Assembly: GCA_032209605.1 (NCBI GenBank)
Contig: JASFXZ010000002.1
Span: 54,686,431 to 54,750,430 of the forward strand
Direction: 5' to 3'
DNA from: Mactromeris polynyma
Taxonomy: Eukaryota > Mollusca > Bivalvia > Venerida > Mactridae
Length of the DNA stretch: 64,000 nucleotides
Shown here: positions 12,791 to 25,865 of the stretch, piece by piece
How positions within the stretch are numbered: the stretch's first letter is position 1
Layout of the letters: the number at the start of each line of letters is the position of its first letter
Notes under the pieces: model-generated
What the model was told of the DNA's origin: nothing
Seen by the model: the letters and a program-made list of their open reading frames with translations, nothing else
Database searches by the model: none
Translations under genes and position numbers: made by a program

Positions 12791-14882
12791 CTGACCTTTA
12801 TTGCATTCAAATAAACGTTTAACTTAATAGACGCAAAACAGCCATACTTCCTATCTGTACTTTGATATGCACCAAAAAACAGTTCTATTTTTTTTTTTAA
12901 ATTATCACTTACGACGAGATAAACTACAATAATTGCACATATCGTCTTCTTCATTTCAAACATACACCGTTAGTTACCGCATGCTCGACAATGAAGTAAG
13001 CAAAACTGAAAATATGCCTCGTAATTACGTTAACATGGTTTGCCAAAAAGATTTTCTTAACCACACGCAATAATGAATTATCGCGCAAAAAAGATTTTCT
13101 AGATTGTGAATGATGATTGAGACGGCCATACTGGTACAACTCTACGTAAACAAAAGCTCAATTAAACTAGTTTGGCAGGCATTCCCTTGACATAATTTGA
13201 ATGTATTATTTACCCACCGCCAGCTGAACAAAAAGCTAGAGCCGGTGCAAACGTTTTTTTTACCCTTGCGTGACTAGAGACAATTTCGAACGACTTTTTG
13301 TCATTTGAGTATGTTTACTAAACATCATAACACGAACATCAAACAATAGAGAATGATACCAGCGAATTATTTATCATATATCGAAGTAATCTTCCCATCA
13401 ACACGTAAAGAGTAGGTCGGATTTAGATCACCCATTATTTTGAAATATTTCCGTAACTAATACCAAAGAACAGCGCGCCCCCACGTAGCGTAAAATCTAT
13501 AGTGACTTCACTAACGGGTGAACATGCAGAAAATGTATGAAATATGATACACTCATGTTATAAATAAGACTGACAAATCGATTTAAATAATTAAAATACC
13601 GACATGTAATAAATATAGCAAAATAAATGTTCATGTAATTTTCAATACCGGAGTATGAGTCATATCGAGAGAAGGAAAAACGAGAAAATATCCATTCAGA
13701 TTAGATGGTCTAGTGATAAGATGTGTTTGTTGAATAAGTGAGAACATCTTGGCTAGAAGACAAGCATCGAGAACAACGCAAATATTTCCCGTTTTCTCAC
13801 TGATTCGACAAGATTTTTATTAATGTCTTCATTACCTGTACTGCGTTTATTCATATAGCTGCAGTTGCCATGATAGTGTAGTCTTCCTATATCAACTAGA
13901 AATATTCGTTTATTTCCTCTTTGCACCCATCAATAGGTAATTAAAGGTTAATGCTAATTAGACCACTGAGTTACGTAATATCAAATAATTGACATAAATC
14001 AACGTTTAATTTATATATTCATTAATTGAGTCATTAATTAAATGAAATACTTAAATTTATTAGCGGTGTAAATGTTGATAAAGTAGTTCAATACTAAACA
14101 TGACATTTCAAAATTGAATTGACACAAAATGTAATATCTTTTAATTGACTTTTTGGTTCTCAGGAATGAAATGAACAAATAGTAACTAATGACTTTGGTG
14201 TATTTTTAGAAAATAACATTCGACAAAAACTTTTTCTAACAACGTGGGATTTATAAAACACGCACTCCATGCCTACTCTAAATCGTTTTTTTAGTTCGTA
14301 AAAATCGTCTGTCAGCGAGTTCTGCATGCTTATAGTTACAACTTGATGGACTTGTGAGAAAAGCAGAAACTTCAGAGCACTATCTGACAGAGCTGCACCG
14401 TGAAAATAGCGATAAGTCACGACTAGTCGTCTATATCTGGTTTATTTACAGTAGATACGACACACACACACTTATATTCTACCGATTCAATTTTCTTTCC
14501 TGAATAAATGACCTTAAGTAGAAGAATTCTACGCGGGGGAAGTATTCAAGCGTCTTTGTTTACATATCTGTGTCAGGTGGACGCTTTTAAAATTCCTTAA
14601 ATTCACCGGATCGTCTCAGAAATCGAGAATAAAACGATGCCATACATTTCTATCAAACTAAGCATCGTTTTGAAAGAATATATGACAAATTCGGCCATAA
14701 AAGGCATCTATGTTAAAACATTTTCTGTCCCGCTACTAGACCGCCGTTCAATACAATGAGTTAAGAATATACGCTCCTCCACGTTAAAAAAACACCGAAA
14801 TATGTAACTAAGGAACATTTCCAAATTATGAAAACGCAGCAATTTGAAAAATTCGAATTTGAATAATACAAGTAACTTAAAT
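12791..14882. other. Intergenic, nothing recognised
   Basis: AT-rich sequence with no supported gene. Short minus frames at 12425-13139 and 14160-14420 lack motifs. Confidence 0.45.
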
Positions 14883-15086
14883 AAGCTTCAATCTGTGTTA
14901 AGATATATATATATATAATGTCTGTACCACCATGTCGCCCGGTATAAAAGCTTCAATCTGTGTTAAGATATATATATATATATATAATGTCTGTACCACC
15001 ATGTCTCCCGGTATAAAAGGTTCAATCTGTGTTAAGATATATATATATATAATGTCTGTACCACCATGTCGCCCGGTATAAAAGGT
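14883..15086 (+). repeat. Three tandem copies of a 65-69-bp unit with TA microsatellite
   Basis: Units start at 14883, 14948 and 15017. Each contains TTCAATCTGTGTTAAG, a (TA)n run of different length, then TGTCTGTACCACCATGTC and CCCGGTATAAAAG. Confidence 0.9.
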
Positions 15087-16578
15087 TCAACATTATATTG
15101 AGTCTCCACCACATTACACACGTAACAGCGGTATACCACTAATTTCCTCTACATTACAGACACCGGATCGGACATTGCATAAGTCACACACGTGATGTAT
15201 TTTATGGTCGTGATATTTGAGAATACATGTACTTCGTCTCAACATTTTACAGATACGTTAATACCTCCTCGAAATTCCCATGTGGTGTGAGTACATGATG
15301 CCGCGAAATTTAATATAATTATGTAGTTTCCTAAATTAATAACCCCATATTCGTAGCTTTACATCTCCGTGCCAAAAACCAAAGAGGCAAAATGGCGCGG
15401 TTTAAAAAAATACAATACATGCACAATGTATAGTTTGTACTTTGTGTGATTATTCACAAGCATGAATAACCTTTGACTGTGCAACGCAAACTTGTCGTCT
15501 GCATCTAATCGTGGGATTATTCTAAATTGCATTCATTCAGAGTCAGTATTTTGTGTGATAACATGAATATTCGCATAAATTGAAGAAGCGCTAGACAGTT
15601 TCGCCGTATGAAATTGGTCGCTTAATTTGGACGAGATAATATGAAGAAACATCCTAGTAACGAACGCCTGATATAACGCACGCCAATACGTGACCTTGCT
15701 TTCCGTATCAATCCAATATCGACCACAGATTGTGATATGGCACACTCCGTATCTTCAGAACGTGACGCTCTCTCCACGGAAGGAATTATGGAGCCGACCA
15801 TTTAATCAAAACTACAAACAAATAGTACAAGGGGTTTCTATTTATGGCAAGTATTGATTCATCGCAATTCATCTAAAAAGGACTTGCACAATGGATAAAT
15901 AATCGTTCATAGAAGACACATCTACAGTTCGCGGACTCGATTTTAAACTAAAATAATTACATTAGACGTATGTGTGTATAAATGCCGGTCATACGGATGT
16001 AGGCACTTACCGGTCGATATTCATGTCTGGGTTTTAATATTAAATTATTCATTGCTACTAATACATTAAACTATTGAAATTTCATCCTTTATGAATGAGC
16101 AAATCTCTATTTATAACAATTTATTTGGCGATAGTGTAGGAAAATTTGCTAAACAAAAACCTTGGTTAGAAAATTTGTCAATACAGCACTTATGTTTCTC
16201 CAATTATTATTGGTAAACATATGCAAATCAATTAACCGAATAAACGAATTGATTTAACCCAAATCCTATAAATAAAACGTGTATAATACACACAGATTAC
16301 CAGTTGCTATAGGCATACAACATTAATTATTAACATTAAAATATCTCGTATCATGTAGCAATATTAAAATACACAAATGATATCAATTCATGATAAAGTT
16401 GTACTTCTATGAAATCAATCCGAACTACACTGCAAGTCGGACATAGTATTTATACCTTAGATTCCCTTGTGATTTGTGATACCCGCTGATATAACATGTG
16501 GATGTCGTGGTGTGCTTTCATTTTAAAGTTTAAACAAATTAGAGGATTCGTATTTGCATATTCTGCATGAACATGAGT
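15087..16578. other. Intergenic, nothing recognised
   Basis: AT-rich sequence without supported genes. Confidence 0.45.
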
Positions 16579-16738
16579 TACAGTAAAACCTCTCCATAGC
16601 AACACCCATTTGGCAGACACAACGTCTGGTATTGTTGAGAGGTTGTTGCTCAGATAATAAATTCATAATAAATGTAAATAATGTCGAAGAGAGATTGTTA
16701 CTCAAGGGAGTGCCGCTCTGGAGAGGTTTATTGTTGTA
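16579..16738 (+). mobile_element. pogo-like MITE
   Basis: The left end is TA + CAGTAAAACCTCTCC and the right end is GGAGAGGTTTATTGTTGTA, an imperfect inverted terminal repeat with TA flanks as in Tc1/mariner-pogo elements. Internal GAGAGGTTGTTGCTCAG matches the unit of the 32-bp minisatellite at 1005. Confidence 0.65.
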
Positions 16739-16828
16739 GGTATACCTAACATACACTGGGGCCTTATTCACAACCAGTTACATGAAGAAGTATTTCGTTT
16801 TCATTGAATCTAAACAAATGAGATTTTG

Positions 16829-17220
16829 CCTGAATAATTGTTGTTACCCAATGTACATTCATTGCCTGAATAATTGTTGTTACCCAATGTACACTCATTG
16901 CCTGAATAATTGTTGTTACCCAATGTACACTCATTGCCTGAATAATTGTTGTTACCTAATGTACACTCATTGCCTGAATAATTGTTGTTACCCAATGTAC
17001 ACTCATTGCCTGAATAATTGTTGTTACCCAATGTACACTCATTGCCTGAATAATTGTTGTTACCCAATGTACACTCATTGCCTGAATAATTGTTGTTACC
17101 CAATGTACACTCATTGCCTGAATAATTGTTGTTACCCAATGTACACTCATTGCCTGAATAATTGTTGTTACCCAATGTACACTCATTGCCTGAATAATTG
17201 TTGTTACCCAATGTACACTC
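16829..17220 (+). repeat. 36-bp tandem array, 11 units
   Basis: The unit starts CCTGAATAATTGTTGTTACC and ends CAATGTACACTCATTG. Starts run from 16829 to 17189 at exact 36-bp spacing, and the last unit is truncated. Copies are almost identical. Because 36 is a multiple of 3, frames stay open on both strands; these are by-products. Confidence 0.95.
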
Positions 17221-18307
17221 AAGCACAGTCTTATTAAAATATACAGATGTACATCAATATAACAACATGAGGGCAAAAAAAACCATTTAAAAGTCCAAGT
17301 CTTAATTTCAGGCCAACTATGTTCGTAAATAAGGCCTCTGATTTCTATATCCAGAGAGCATACGTTATACCAAAGAGTGAAATGTATAGGTGTTCATTTC
17401 CTTTGTGAAAGAATGTTGCTGTACAGTTGTATCACAGACATCACAGACATATATTTATCATTTGTCTGGCAATGTGTCAGCTCTTATTAACCTCACGGAT
17501 AAATCAGTACATCAGATTGGGTAAGCGTGATCATCGACAATTTTAACTTAAGGACATTAAGTACCCACGAGGGTTGACGACATCTGATGGAAGCTACGAA
17601 GCACACTACTGTGTTATAAATACCAATACATCCCACACAAAAACTACTGAAATGTTTCTGAATTTTATTTACAATAAAAACAAATAATAAAGTAACAGAT
17701 GAAAGCAAAATTCAAATAGTTCGAGTTTTCATAAATACAAAAAATGATAACACTCATAGCCCGAAGTACATCACAAAATAGCACATTACTCGAAATATAA
17801 CAAACACAGAGCAACACGGACACCACTATAACAATTTATGGTTACTGATAAAAGACGGAGTGTAAATTACTTTATTTATGTAATATAAGATATGATGCTC
17901 GATCGATATAGCTAGGCCGTCAGCTTGAAAAAAGCATTGTCTCCAGTGGAATACACTCGATCTTAGTGGTAATAGGAGAATTAGAAAATGTCAAACGTTC
18001 AAATAATCAGAGCATATTGACCTGGTGTTGTTTCCATGAGAAATATTGGCTTAGTACAACGAATTGTGTAAATAAGAAACAATGTTAACCACACGTTAAT
18101 TGGGACCAGACAGATAATGTACATTGTTCAATACATACGATTGACAACAGAAAAGTTAGTATCCGACATATCTTATCAGTCCCTTTGTGTTCAGCTATTC
18201 CATAGCTCAAACGGTAAGATATTGTATTCAATGTAAGTCATATCCGATCTAACAATACATGTTTGATGTAAGAATGTAAATCGACCAGCTTAACATCCAA
18301 CACTAAG
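17221..18307. other. Downstream flank and likely 3' UTR of IRF2BP
   Basis: AT-rich sequence with no recognisable second gene. The part nearest 18307 is probably the 3' UTR of the minus-strand IRF2BP transcript. The 71-codon minus frame at 17493-17708 has no recognisable features. Confidence 0.5.
17871..17876 (-). terminator. Candidate polyadenylation signal (AATAAA on minus strand) for IRF2BP
   Basis: TTTATT on the plus strand reads AATAAA on the minus strand, about 435 bp downstream of the IRF2BP stop codon. A second AATAAA on the minus strand lies at 17664-17669. Such hexamers are common in AT-rich DNA, so the choice between them, or of either, is uncertain. Confidence 0.25.
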
Positions 18308-20071
18308 TCACGAATCACGTTCTTTCTTTATTTTTGGCTCTTTGTTGTTATAGTCCTCCCCTAGAATTGTCGCAATCTCTCCTTGCATGAAGGCCCACGG
18401 AACATTAGATCCCACTAGAGGGCACTTTTTACCACTTGGACAATACACTTCCGTACCAGCACCTTGCATTTTGATACTATTTCTGGAGCAAGGAAAACAA
18501 AACTTATGGTCCCCTACAGAAGGACACTGTACAAAATGTGTATCCTCTAGTCTTTCTTGACAAAGTGTACATTTCAATGACTCCGCATTAGCATTGCCAT
18601 CAAGCTGCCCACTAATACTGCCATCACCGACAGAACGTGGGGCACGAGCAAAGTTCGATGATGGTGAATGTATGTTGTGTCGACCGTTGTGTGACAGTCT
18701 TCCGTTCATGTCACGACCTGGTGGTGAATTGCCGGTAAGATTATCAGTAACGTTCATCAGCGCCGCCATCGGAGAGGGGCCATTTTGTCCAGATGGCCCG
18801 GGTACCGAACCATTTGGAGGACTCGGAGCATTGTTCCCCATTGGTGAACCGTTATTTGCTGGGTATCCAGCCATTTTCATGCTTTCAGAATGATTAGGAT
18901 ACCACTGTCTCTTATTTTGGTCGTTTTGGTCATTGTCCGGATCTGGGCTCCCTTTCCGTTTTCTCCCAGCCATTTCAATGAAACCCCTTTGTGAAGGCCC
19001 ATTACGACCCATTGGAATACGGTACATGCTAGCACTGGGAACAGGCGGCAAACTAGTGTTTATGTATAGAGTTGGCAAAAAGTCCTTCTTTAATGGTTCT
19101 TTAAAAGTTCTAACATTGTCAGTTAAAAGTTCAGACAAAGGTCTCCAATCACCAGACCCATGTTTCATTTCATATTCTAAATGTTTCAGACCGGGTGACG
19201 GAGCACTGCGAGACTGGTCTTTAGACGCGTCTTGTGACATTTGTTTAGATACGGCAGAAATGTTAGGAAACACATTACCTGATCCCATTGGGTATTCCGT
19301 AAACACTTTAAGTTCATACTCATTTCCAGCTTTTGTTTGAACATCAAAGCCAATAACACGTCCACAAATAGTATGATCCTTTTTAAATCGAGTTTCAAAC
19401 GGAACGATTGTAGCAAGAATGGCTAGATTTTCACGCACATTCGGGGGACGTTTATCCTCTGGTGAACGACGTTTCCATAATTCGTCCCCACTGGGGTTCG
19501 AACTATCTTCGTCGTCTTTTGGATTCACTGGTCGTCCTTGAGAAATATTGTGTGCGGGTGGTGGACCGTTCATAATTGGTCCATGAACTGACGGGTGGTA
19601 CCCTGGTGGATAACCAACACCTCTGGAAACTTGAACACTATGCGCGGATCTGTGTAAGTCAGATTTTGGATCGTCTCGTCCAATATGGTTTGAAAGCTGA
19701 CCACCATTAGGTATCATGCCATTGAATTCTGGAATGATAGTTCCACGTGACCTGTCGAATCTTTCACCATGAACTACTCCAGGGTGATTCCTTGGCGGAT
19801 CCATTGAACCAGGATGTTCGTGAGGATTTCTCGGATGAGGGGGCATCGGGCCGTGATGTCCTGGCTTCATTGGACCACGGGAGTCCTGAAAGCCAGTAGC
19901 CCTTTTCATCTGTCGAGCCAGATCTAGCACCATTTCGATCCTGTCTGCACCTTCATAGTTCACACAACCTCGACATACAGCCTCGGAAAAGTCCTGTACC
20001 ATTGCCCATGGCATACGAGGTAAATCACATAAATAACACTGTTGACGCTGCGAACGATGCGTCATTGACAT
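18308..20071 (-). CDS. IRF2BP: IRF2BP-family transcriptional co-regulator, complete single-exon CDS
   Basis: The 587-residue frame runs from ATG to stop without an intron. Residues 12-36 form a C4 zinc finger (C12, C15, C33, C36) around the motif CYLCDLPRMPWAM, the signature of the IRF2BP1/2/L family, followed by CRGCVNYEGADR. The middle is low-complexity, rich in Pro, Gly, His and Asn. It holds a block near residues 205-245 (VRENLAI...FETRFKKD) resembling the conserved central region of the family, and a basic RKRK stretch near residue 370 that could be a nuclear localisation signal. Residues 501-550 form a C-terminal RING-like finger (C501, C504, C516, H522, C525, C528, C544, C550), followed by VPWAFMQGEIATIL and a tail ending KKERDS as in vertebrate members. 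Known family role: nuclear co-repressors, and co-activators in some contexts, that bind IRF2 and other factors; the RING may give E3 ligase activity. The start is supported by the immediate zinc finger. Vertebrates have several paralogues; which one this matches cannot be decided here. Confidence 0.95.
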   Translation of the reverse strand: MSMTHRSQRQQCYLCDLPRMPWAMVQDFSEAVCRGCVNYEGADRIEMVLDLARQMKRATGFQDSRGPMKPGHHGPMPPHPRNPHEHPGSMDPPRNHPGVVHGERFDRSRGTIIPEFNGMIPNGGQLSNHIGRDDPKSDLHRSAHSVQVSRGVGYPPGYHPSVHGPIMNGPPPAHNISQGRPVNPKDDEDSSNPSGDELWKRRSPEDKRPPNVRENLAILATIVPFETRFKKDHTICGRVIGFDVQTKAGNEYELKVFTEYPMGSGNVFPNISAVSKQMSQDASKDQSRSAPSPGLKHLEYEMKHGSGDWRPLSELLTDNVRTFKEPLKKDFLPTLYINTSLPPVPSASMYRIPMGRNGPSQRGFIEMAGRKRKGSPDPDNDQNDQNKRQWYPNHSESMKMAGYPANNGSPMGNNAPSPPNGSVPGPSGQNGPSPMAALMNVTDNLTGNSPPGRDMNGRLSHNGRHNIHSPSSNFARAPRSVGDGSISGQLDGNANAESLKCTLCQERLEDTHFVQCPSVGDHKFCFPCSRNSIKMQGAGTEVYCPSGKKCPLVGSNVPWAFMQGEIATILGEDYNNKEPKIKKERDS

Positions 20072-20500
20072 ACTTCGCTTTTGTCAAAATAAATATTAAA
20101 TAAAATCTATGTCCAAAACATGAAAACAAATCGCTGTACTTAAACAGTTTAAAGTCATTTAAATAAACAAATTCACTCCAATACATCAAAGTTAAACTTG
20201 TTCGCATGCATAATTTCCTTCATACAGCTATACTTCTGTGCAATCAATCGTTTCCCGCTAAAATCCTATACGTGTTTTCTTCGCTGAACGCGAGAACGCA
20301 ACTGAGCAATATCGGTTGAACGCTCGAATGCCGAACATGCACTACGAATATCGAAGCAGACGACGAAATCCGCCGCTCTTGTCAACCTGCCAAGTACTTC
20401 GTGACGTCACGAGTTGATTACCGGCAGATAAATATGGATTGGGGGCATTTACGCTCTACAATGACAACTATGTCACAACATAGTCGATCGCTCTATCGCT
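20072..20500 (-). promoter_or_regulatory. Presumed 5' UTR and promoter region of the IRF2BP gene
   Basis: This is the sequence directly upstream of the IRF2BP start codon on the minus strand. The first 200 bases are AT-rich and fit a 5' UTR. From about 20270 to 20450 the sequence becomes richer in CG dinucleotides, as expected near an invertebrate promoter. It contains the palindrome GTGACGTCAC at 20401-20410, a full CRE/ATF-type site, and a CAGACGA motif at 20357-20363. No TATA box was assigned and the transcription start is not known. The promoter role is inferred from position alone. Confidence 0.4.
20402..20409. promoter_or_regulatory. CRE/ATF-type palindrome TGACGTCA upstream of IRF2BP
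   Basis: This is a perfect 8-bp CRE palindrome about 330 bp upstream of the IRF2BP ATG. The site is seen directly. Binding by CREB/ATF bZIP factors is known for the motif, but function here is inference. Confidence 0.35.
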
Positions 20501-21544
20501 CGTTACATACCAAGCATTTTGACTGAATGGGCGTGTTGTTGAAAAGAATATACGCATAAAAATGTTACGCTATTTGTACGAGAGAAAAGCGGATATAGTG
20601 GATGACACTTGACAATGATTGCACACAGCGGAGTAAGTTTAGTGTTTACAACATCGTTAATATCGTCTTAAGCGGTTTTTTGAAAACGATAGTCAGTCGT
20701 CTGCACAGTGATGCGTAAATTGAGCAAACGGTGCAGCTGCAGTACATAGCAGACGAATTGTTTTCAGTATGATACGTGAAAACAGAACTTGACATGGAAA
20801 TAGACAAGAACCCGTATCACATCATTCGTGGGAAAATAACTGTATTCAACCTATCTCATAAAATGAGCGAAATAGTAGCATACACAAACGTATGTCGGTA
20901 ATGTTTATTTTCACTAACCGCAGACGAAACATTGATAGGCCAAGGTGAGCGTTGTAAATAAAACATGAAACAGGGCATAGACAGCGTTTTACCTATTCTC
21001 AATGGAAAAATAAACGCAGATGACTGAACACGTACCTGGCAACGACGTAACTTGAAACCGTACGTTTGTCATGACAACCTTTCAACTAAAACATAACACT
21101 GGGTTATCTTACAGATTACAGTTACCACGCAACCAGAGATCGGAGCGTAAAATTGAAATTTATGAGCAGTAATCTGATAGTTAAGACAGAATTCACTAAC
21201 ATTGTTCATGTAAGAGCGGTTGACGTAAATTTACAGTATTTCGGTGTATATTTATTTCACGTTCAACGAATTGTGGTCCAATGACCCAGGCAGACAATAT
21301 CCGGTACTGAAGTGTTTCAATATTTTACTGAAATATGCGAAACAAACAAATATAAATTTATTACGAACGAATATTGAAACATTTGATGTATTTGATATCT
21401 TGTAAGGAATACAGAACGTGCATATTTACTTGCAAGTGGTAATAACGCCACATTGAAGTTAATGTGAAATTCACCAAAAATGTAAATACGGCCACATATA
21501 GGTGAAATGTGGGATTTCTTTTATTTCGAATGAGCACGCGATAC
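20501..21544. other. IRF2BP upstream flank
   Basis: No gene is seen. CAGACGA or its complement TCGTCTG occurs at 20697, 20750 and 20921, with others at 20357, 22858 and 22994. This could be part of a distal regulatory region. Confidence 0.35.
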
Positions 21545-21690
21545 CGTCTCGCGAAAACGTATGGGTGCTCACGCGACATGGTGTGCGTGCTCCCGCGAAA
21601 TGGCGTGTGTGCTCCCGCGAAATGGCGTGCGTGTTCCCGCGAAGCGGCGTGCGTGTTCCCGGGAGATGATGTGCGTGCTCACACGAAATA
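21545..21690 (+). repeat. 22-bp GC-rich tandem array, about 6 degenerate units
   Basis: The unit is about GTGCGTGCTCCCGCGAAATG, with GCTC anchors at 21567, 21589 and 21611. It is CG-rich compared with its surroundings. The open frames on both strands here are low complexity. Confidence 0.85.
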
Positions 21691-24600
21691 AAAAAACGCA
21701 CATGTCACTTTATAAAGGAATAAAGTTACTAGTAGAGTATATTTCGTTTGAAATACAAACTTACAACAAATTCAGTAGGCTATTCAGGCCGCTGAGAAAT
21801 ATACTTCCACTCCACGTGACCAGCTGTAGTAAGATGCGATTAAATTAAGATGCCATATAAAATCCCGGTTGTTTTTAAGTCAAACCAAATTTAATACCAA
21901 GGTGTATAACTTGACAGGAGAAGTGATAAGTTTATGAAAAGTGGTATGAACATTCTACATGTACCAAGCTAACTAATACTTTACATAACAAGTATATAAA
22001 CAATGGGTGAAATGACTAACATAGTCAACAACCGCAGAAATCTCTCTGTCAATACTGCACACATACCGTAAGTATTTGTTAAAGTGTTCAAGTGGTGACC
22101 GTATGAACTCTAGTAATTAACGATATTAGGTTACTAAATTACAATACATACAAACTGAACATGCTGTTATTTTAGTGGATTCAACACTTCATTCAGTACT
22201 TCAGGAATGATATAATACCGTGTATGTCACAGTATATGTAATACATTTAACTAGTTATGTAAATGAGATATTTGATGAATAAGGAAGGGCATTCTCATTA
22301 GCAAATTGTTATCACTTTATTTATGGCTTTAACTATGAGATAAGTATGTCCGTCCATGACCGTCCGCCCCCTTTTTCAATTACATTCTTCCAGTTTTTTC
22401 TCCCAGTCAGAGAAATCAGACGTACGCTGAACAGACGGTATTAGAATATTAGAAACGATGAAATACGCATGCGATGCGTTTCCGTTTTTTTGCACATTGT
22501 ATTCGCTACAAACTAAACTGGATGCGTTCTTAACCTAAAGTCACGTTTCTAGTTGAACTCGCAGTCTAATTACATCACAATTGTATTTAAGATTTAAAAA
22601 TATACTACTAGTATGTCAAAACACACTTCTAGCTGAATTGTGGAACATAAGGAGGCCATTAATCTGTCAACGGTTCAAAAATAACATCTTCCTTGTATCT
22701 ACAAACAAAATTAAACGACATTCAATTTTTTATGAGAGTAGCGTACAATACATTATTTATAACGCGCGCATATTTATGCAAATTAGGACAGTAATATCAT
22801 TATAACGCTGACAAGCCGGTTGAAAAAACCGACATTTCTATATTACTTGTTAAGATGCAGACGACATAGTTGCCCGTGGCAGGAGATGACAGATTGGATA
22901 CACTAAACAAGTAATTATTACGCGACTTGACAAATCACCTCAACTTGAGGAAATAACGTAGCACAGGTATTGTTTCTTGAAATGAATGGACAGCAGACGA
23001 ACATAGTAAAACATAAGCACGTACAGAGAGCTATTAAACAGCCAATTAGCACTTTAGTAAAAATCTTTAATTGCCTTTAGTGAGGAAACAGCGAATAAAA
23101 CAAGTTGTATGCATTAACACGGAATCTTAATTCAATGTAACCAGAGCTGTTAAAATACAGAGAAACACCGACAAGACAACCACGCAGAGAACACATATCT
23201 ACGCAAACTTTTAGCGATCTTACGATATCTGACGCTGTCTGTAGAAAATATAACAGGTCACCTTTTCAATATTTCATTTTATTGAAACGTTTATGATATT
23301 ATCAAGGTCGGTAAACTTTGGAACTACTTTTCGCGAGGTAATTAGGTCGATGTGTACGTTTTTGACCTTATTATCGGCTTTCTGTCTGTTTTGCGTTGTT
23401 GTTTGCCTCTCAAAATTGCCAATACTATAGACGGTACCTGAGCGGTACCGTCCAAAAATCAGGAACAAGTCACAGCTTTCAGGTTTTACAGGTATTTGGA
23501 GAAAATTTAGTCATTGTTCCACAACGAGCTAACCGATATCTTTAAACCAAACAAAACAAATACATTTTGTTAACTGGACAGCATAATAATAGGTAAGCGA
23601 TTAAACAAAAACAGTTGAAACATAAGTCCATACATCTGTCGAGATGGGTCAAGGCTATTTGACAGATGTGACATATTAGTTTTAGTTATGATTGGATCAT
23701 TACACAGCGCGGGGAAAGCACGTGGCTTGTGACGTCATTATATGGCTACCGCATTTGGATTTTCAAACTAGGGTTACTTATTTACTTCAGTTCTAATTGT
23801 AAGGAAACTTACTGTGTTCTACCAGGGGTCAGCCTCCATGTATTACTTTCGTTATTTCAAATATTTCGAGAAAGCTTTGTTTGCAGAGGAATATGAAATA
23901 ACAATAATTATAACTCGGTACTATATATATACTATACTAATATAAACAGTTGTTATCGACGGATGATCGATCAGAGAGGTTATAAGTAGGTTGATAAACG
24001 GAACACTGTACGTACAAAACAACAACAACATTGTCTCCAAGCTATCAAACGTGTTGTGTTTTACATCTCATTATAGATTACAATTGCTTGTACTGGCAGT
24101 CAGCAATCGACCACATGTTACCATGTCACGAATCTAGGACACGTGGTATGATCAACACAAACAAAACAACAACTATACGGGTATTTGGCATACACAGACA
24201 ACAATTCATTTTTTTATGTATTCGTAATTTCTTAATAAAGTACTCAAAACTTCCCATAGGCTACACAATGCATTAAACTTATTTAAAAATGACAAAGACT
24301 CGACAAAGGTTTTATCATTTTCAGAAAATTCGTTCAATGTATTTAGTCATATATGAGCACGCCAGTAATGTCTCGTATTGCTGGACACAAATGAATGACT
24401 TGCGTTACGAAGTGTACAATTAAACGATAAAAAATGTTGACAATACTTATTATTTACAACACAGCAATTCATATTTATGTAGTTAATGAATAAACCAGAA
24501 AAAATAAAGGTAACATTTTGGTAACCAGTATAAATAATACTTCGAAAGGTGTGGTTTTCTAATGTAAATTAAAACATATCTGGGCATGTGTGTTTGAGCT

Positions 24601-25865
24601 GAAATCTCGTATTATATATCTTCATTATTAAGTGATTAGTGAATGAACGAATTAAACGAAAACTAATACCCATTAGCCTATACTAGACTCTCAACATCAC
24701 CCACGGTAGCATTCATCGGTTACCGAGGCTTCGGTGTTTGATATAGCATTACGGCTTCGCATCAACTAAACATTAAATGTATACATAATGTCAAACAGGT
24801 GAATCGAGAGATCCTAAATGCAACAATACACAGGAATTCTGTTTACCGACACCCACTTACACAGAGTGGACAGTACGAACAAGAGACCGGGTAGGGTTTT
24901 AATACACCAAAGGGTACTAAACATCATGCTATTGTCATAAAATCGCCCTACAACGGAACATACTTGGATGTGAGATAAATCCATAAAATCGCCCCAACAT
25001 TGTGTCCGGTGTACAAACTATTGCATTTACAAGTGCCTGGGTCCGGAATTTATAACCATTACTGGCCACTCTGCCCTCGGATGTCAACTTTTACTCCGAG
25101 TCTGAGATTAAGAGATCCGAGACAGTGAAATGGATTATAATGCTTATTAAGGACCGACTATTTTTTCGATATATATTGTACTTTTTTTCAAATTTGAGTG
25201 TGAATCCTTCAAATGGAGTGAAAGTAATTACAGGCGATTACCGAGTATAACTGTTATAATTGATTCTTCACCTCAAATCTCAGATTCAGACTTAAATAGC
25301 CAAGAACATTGAAACAAAATATGCAAGACTAAGAAAGCATTATTATTCACATTTAGGACATGCGAATCTCCAAACTCAGACACAACAGCAAAGTTTGACA
25401 TACCAATGGAGAGAGGGGAGTGTCCGTCATAAGTCCGGGTTTGCTGGCTTTTAAGTCGCCATTAAGATACATGTATGGATTCTCTGGATCAAATATTTTA
25501 TAAACATTAATGGCCTTTCAGGAACAACTTGTGTCGTATACAAGAATAACGTATTACCATTATGGGGCCAGGGTTGTAGACATAAGACTGATGTATGCCT
25601 GAAATCACATCATATTAAGGAGCTATGTCTCGCTCTAAGGAGTTATCTTACTCACTGATGGAGGCAACAGTGTGTGTTAAATTTTGTTATCATTGTCGAC
25701 GGCGAAAAAGTGGCGAAACCATTGTCATGTGTGGAACTATGGGTGACGGAAAATTTAGGTATAAGTTTCTTTGTAACGGGCTTCTCAACAGTATTGAAGC
25801 TATATACGGCGGTCAGTTGACCTAACCAGTGCTCCTGGATTACCAACCTGTACTAAAGTGCTCCT
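21691..25865. other. Intergenic, nothing recognised
   Basis: AT-rich sequence without supported genes. A CRE-type palindrome is at 23730-23737. A weak inverted pair (25040 and 25430) is discussed under rejected items. Confidence 0.45.

Noticed and set aside
16782..17276. Cys/Asn-rich repeat protein and its minus-strand counterparts
   Set aside because: The 36-bp array keeps frames open on both strands. No flanking domain or signal is seen.
18594..19340. Plus-strand frames of 99 and 135 codons and a minus frame at 19186-19416
   Set aside because: Antisense or alternative-frame shadows of the IRF2BP coding sequence.
25037..25435. MITE with GTCCGGA...CACTCTGCCCTC type inverted ends
   Set aside because: The ends agree only loosely with gaps, and no target duplication or second copy is seen.
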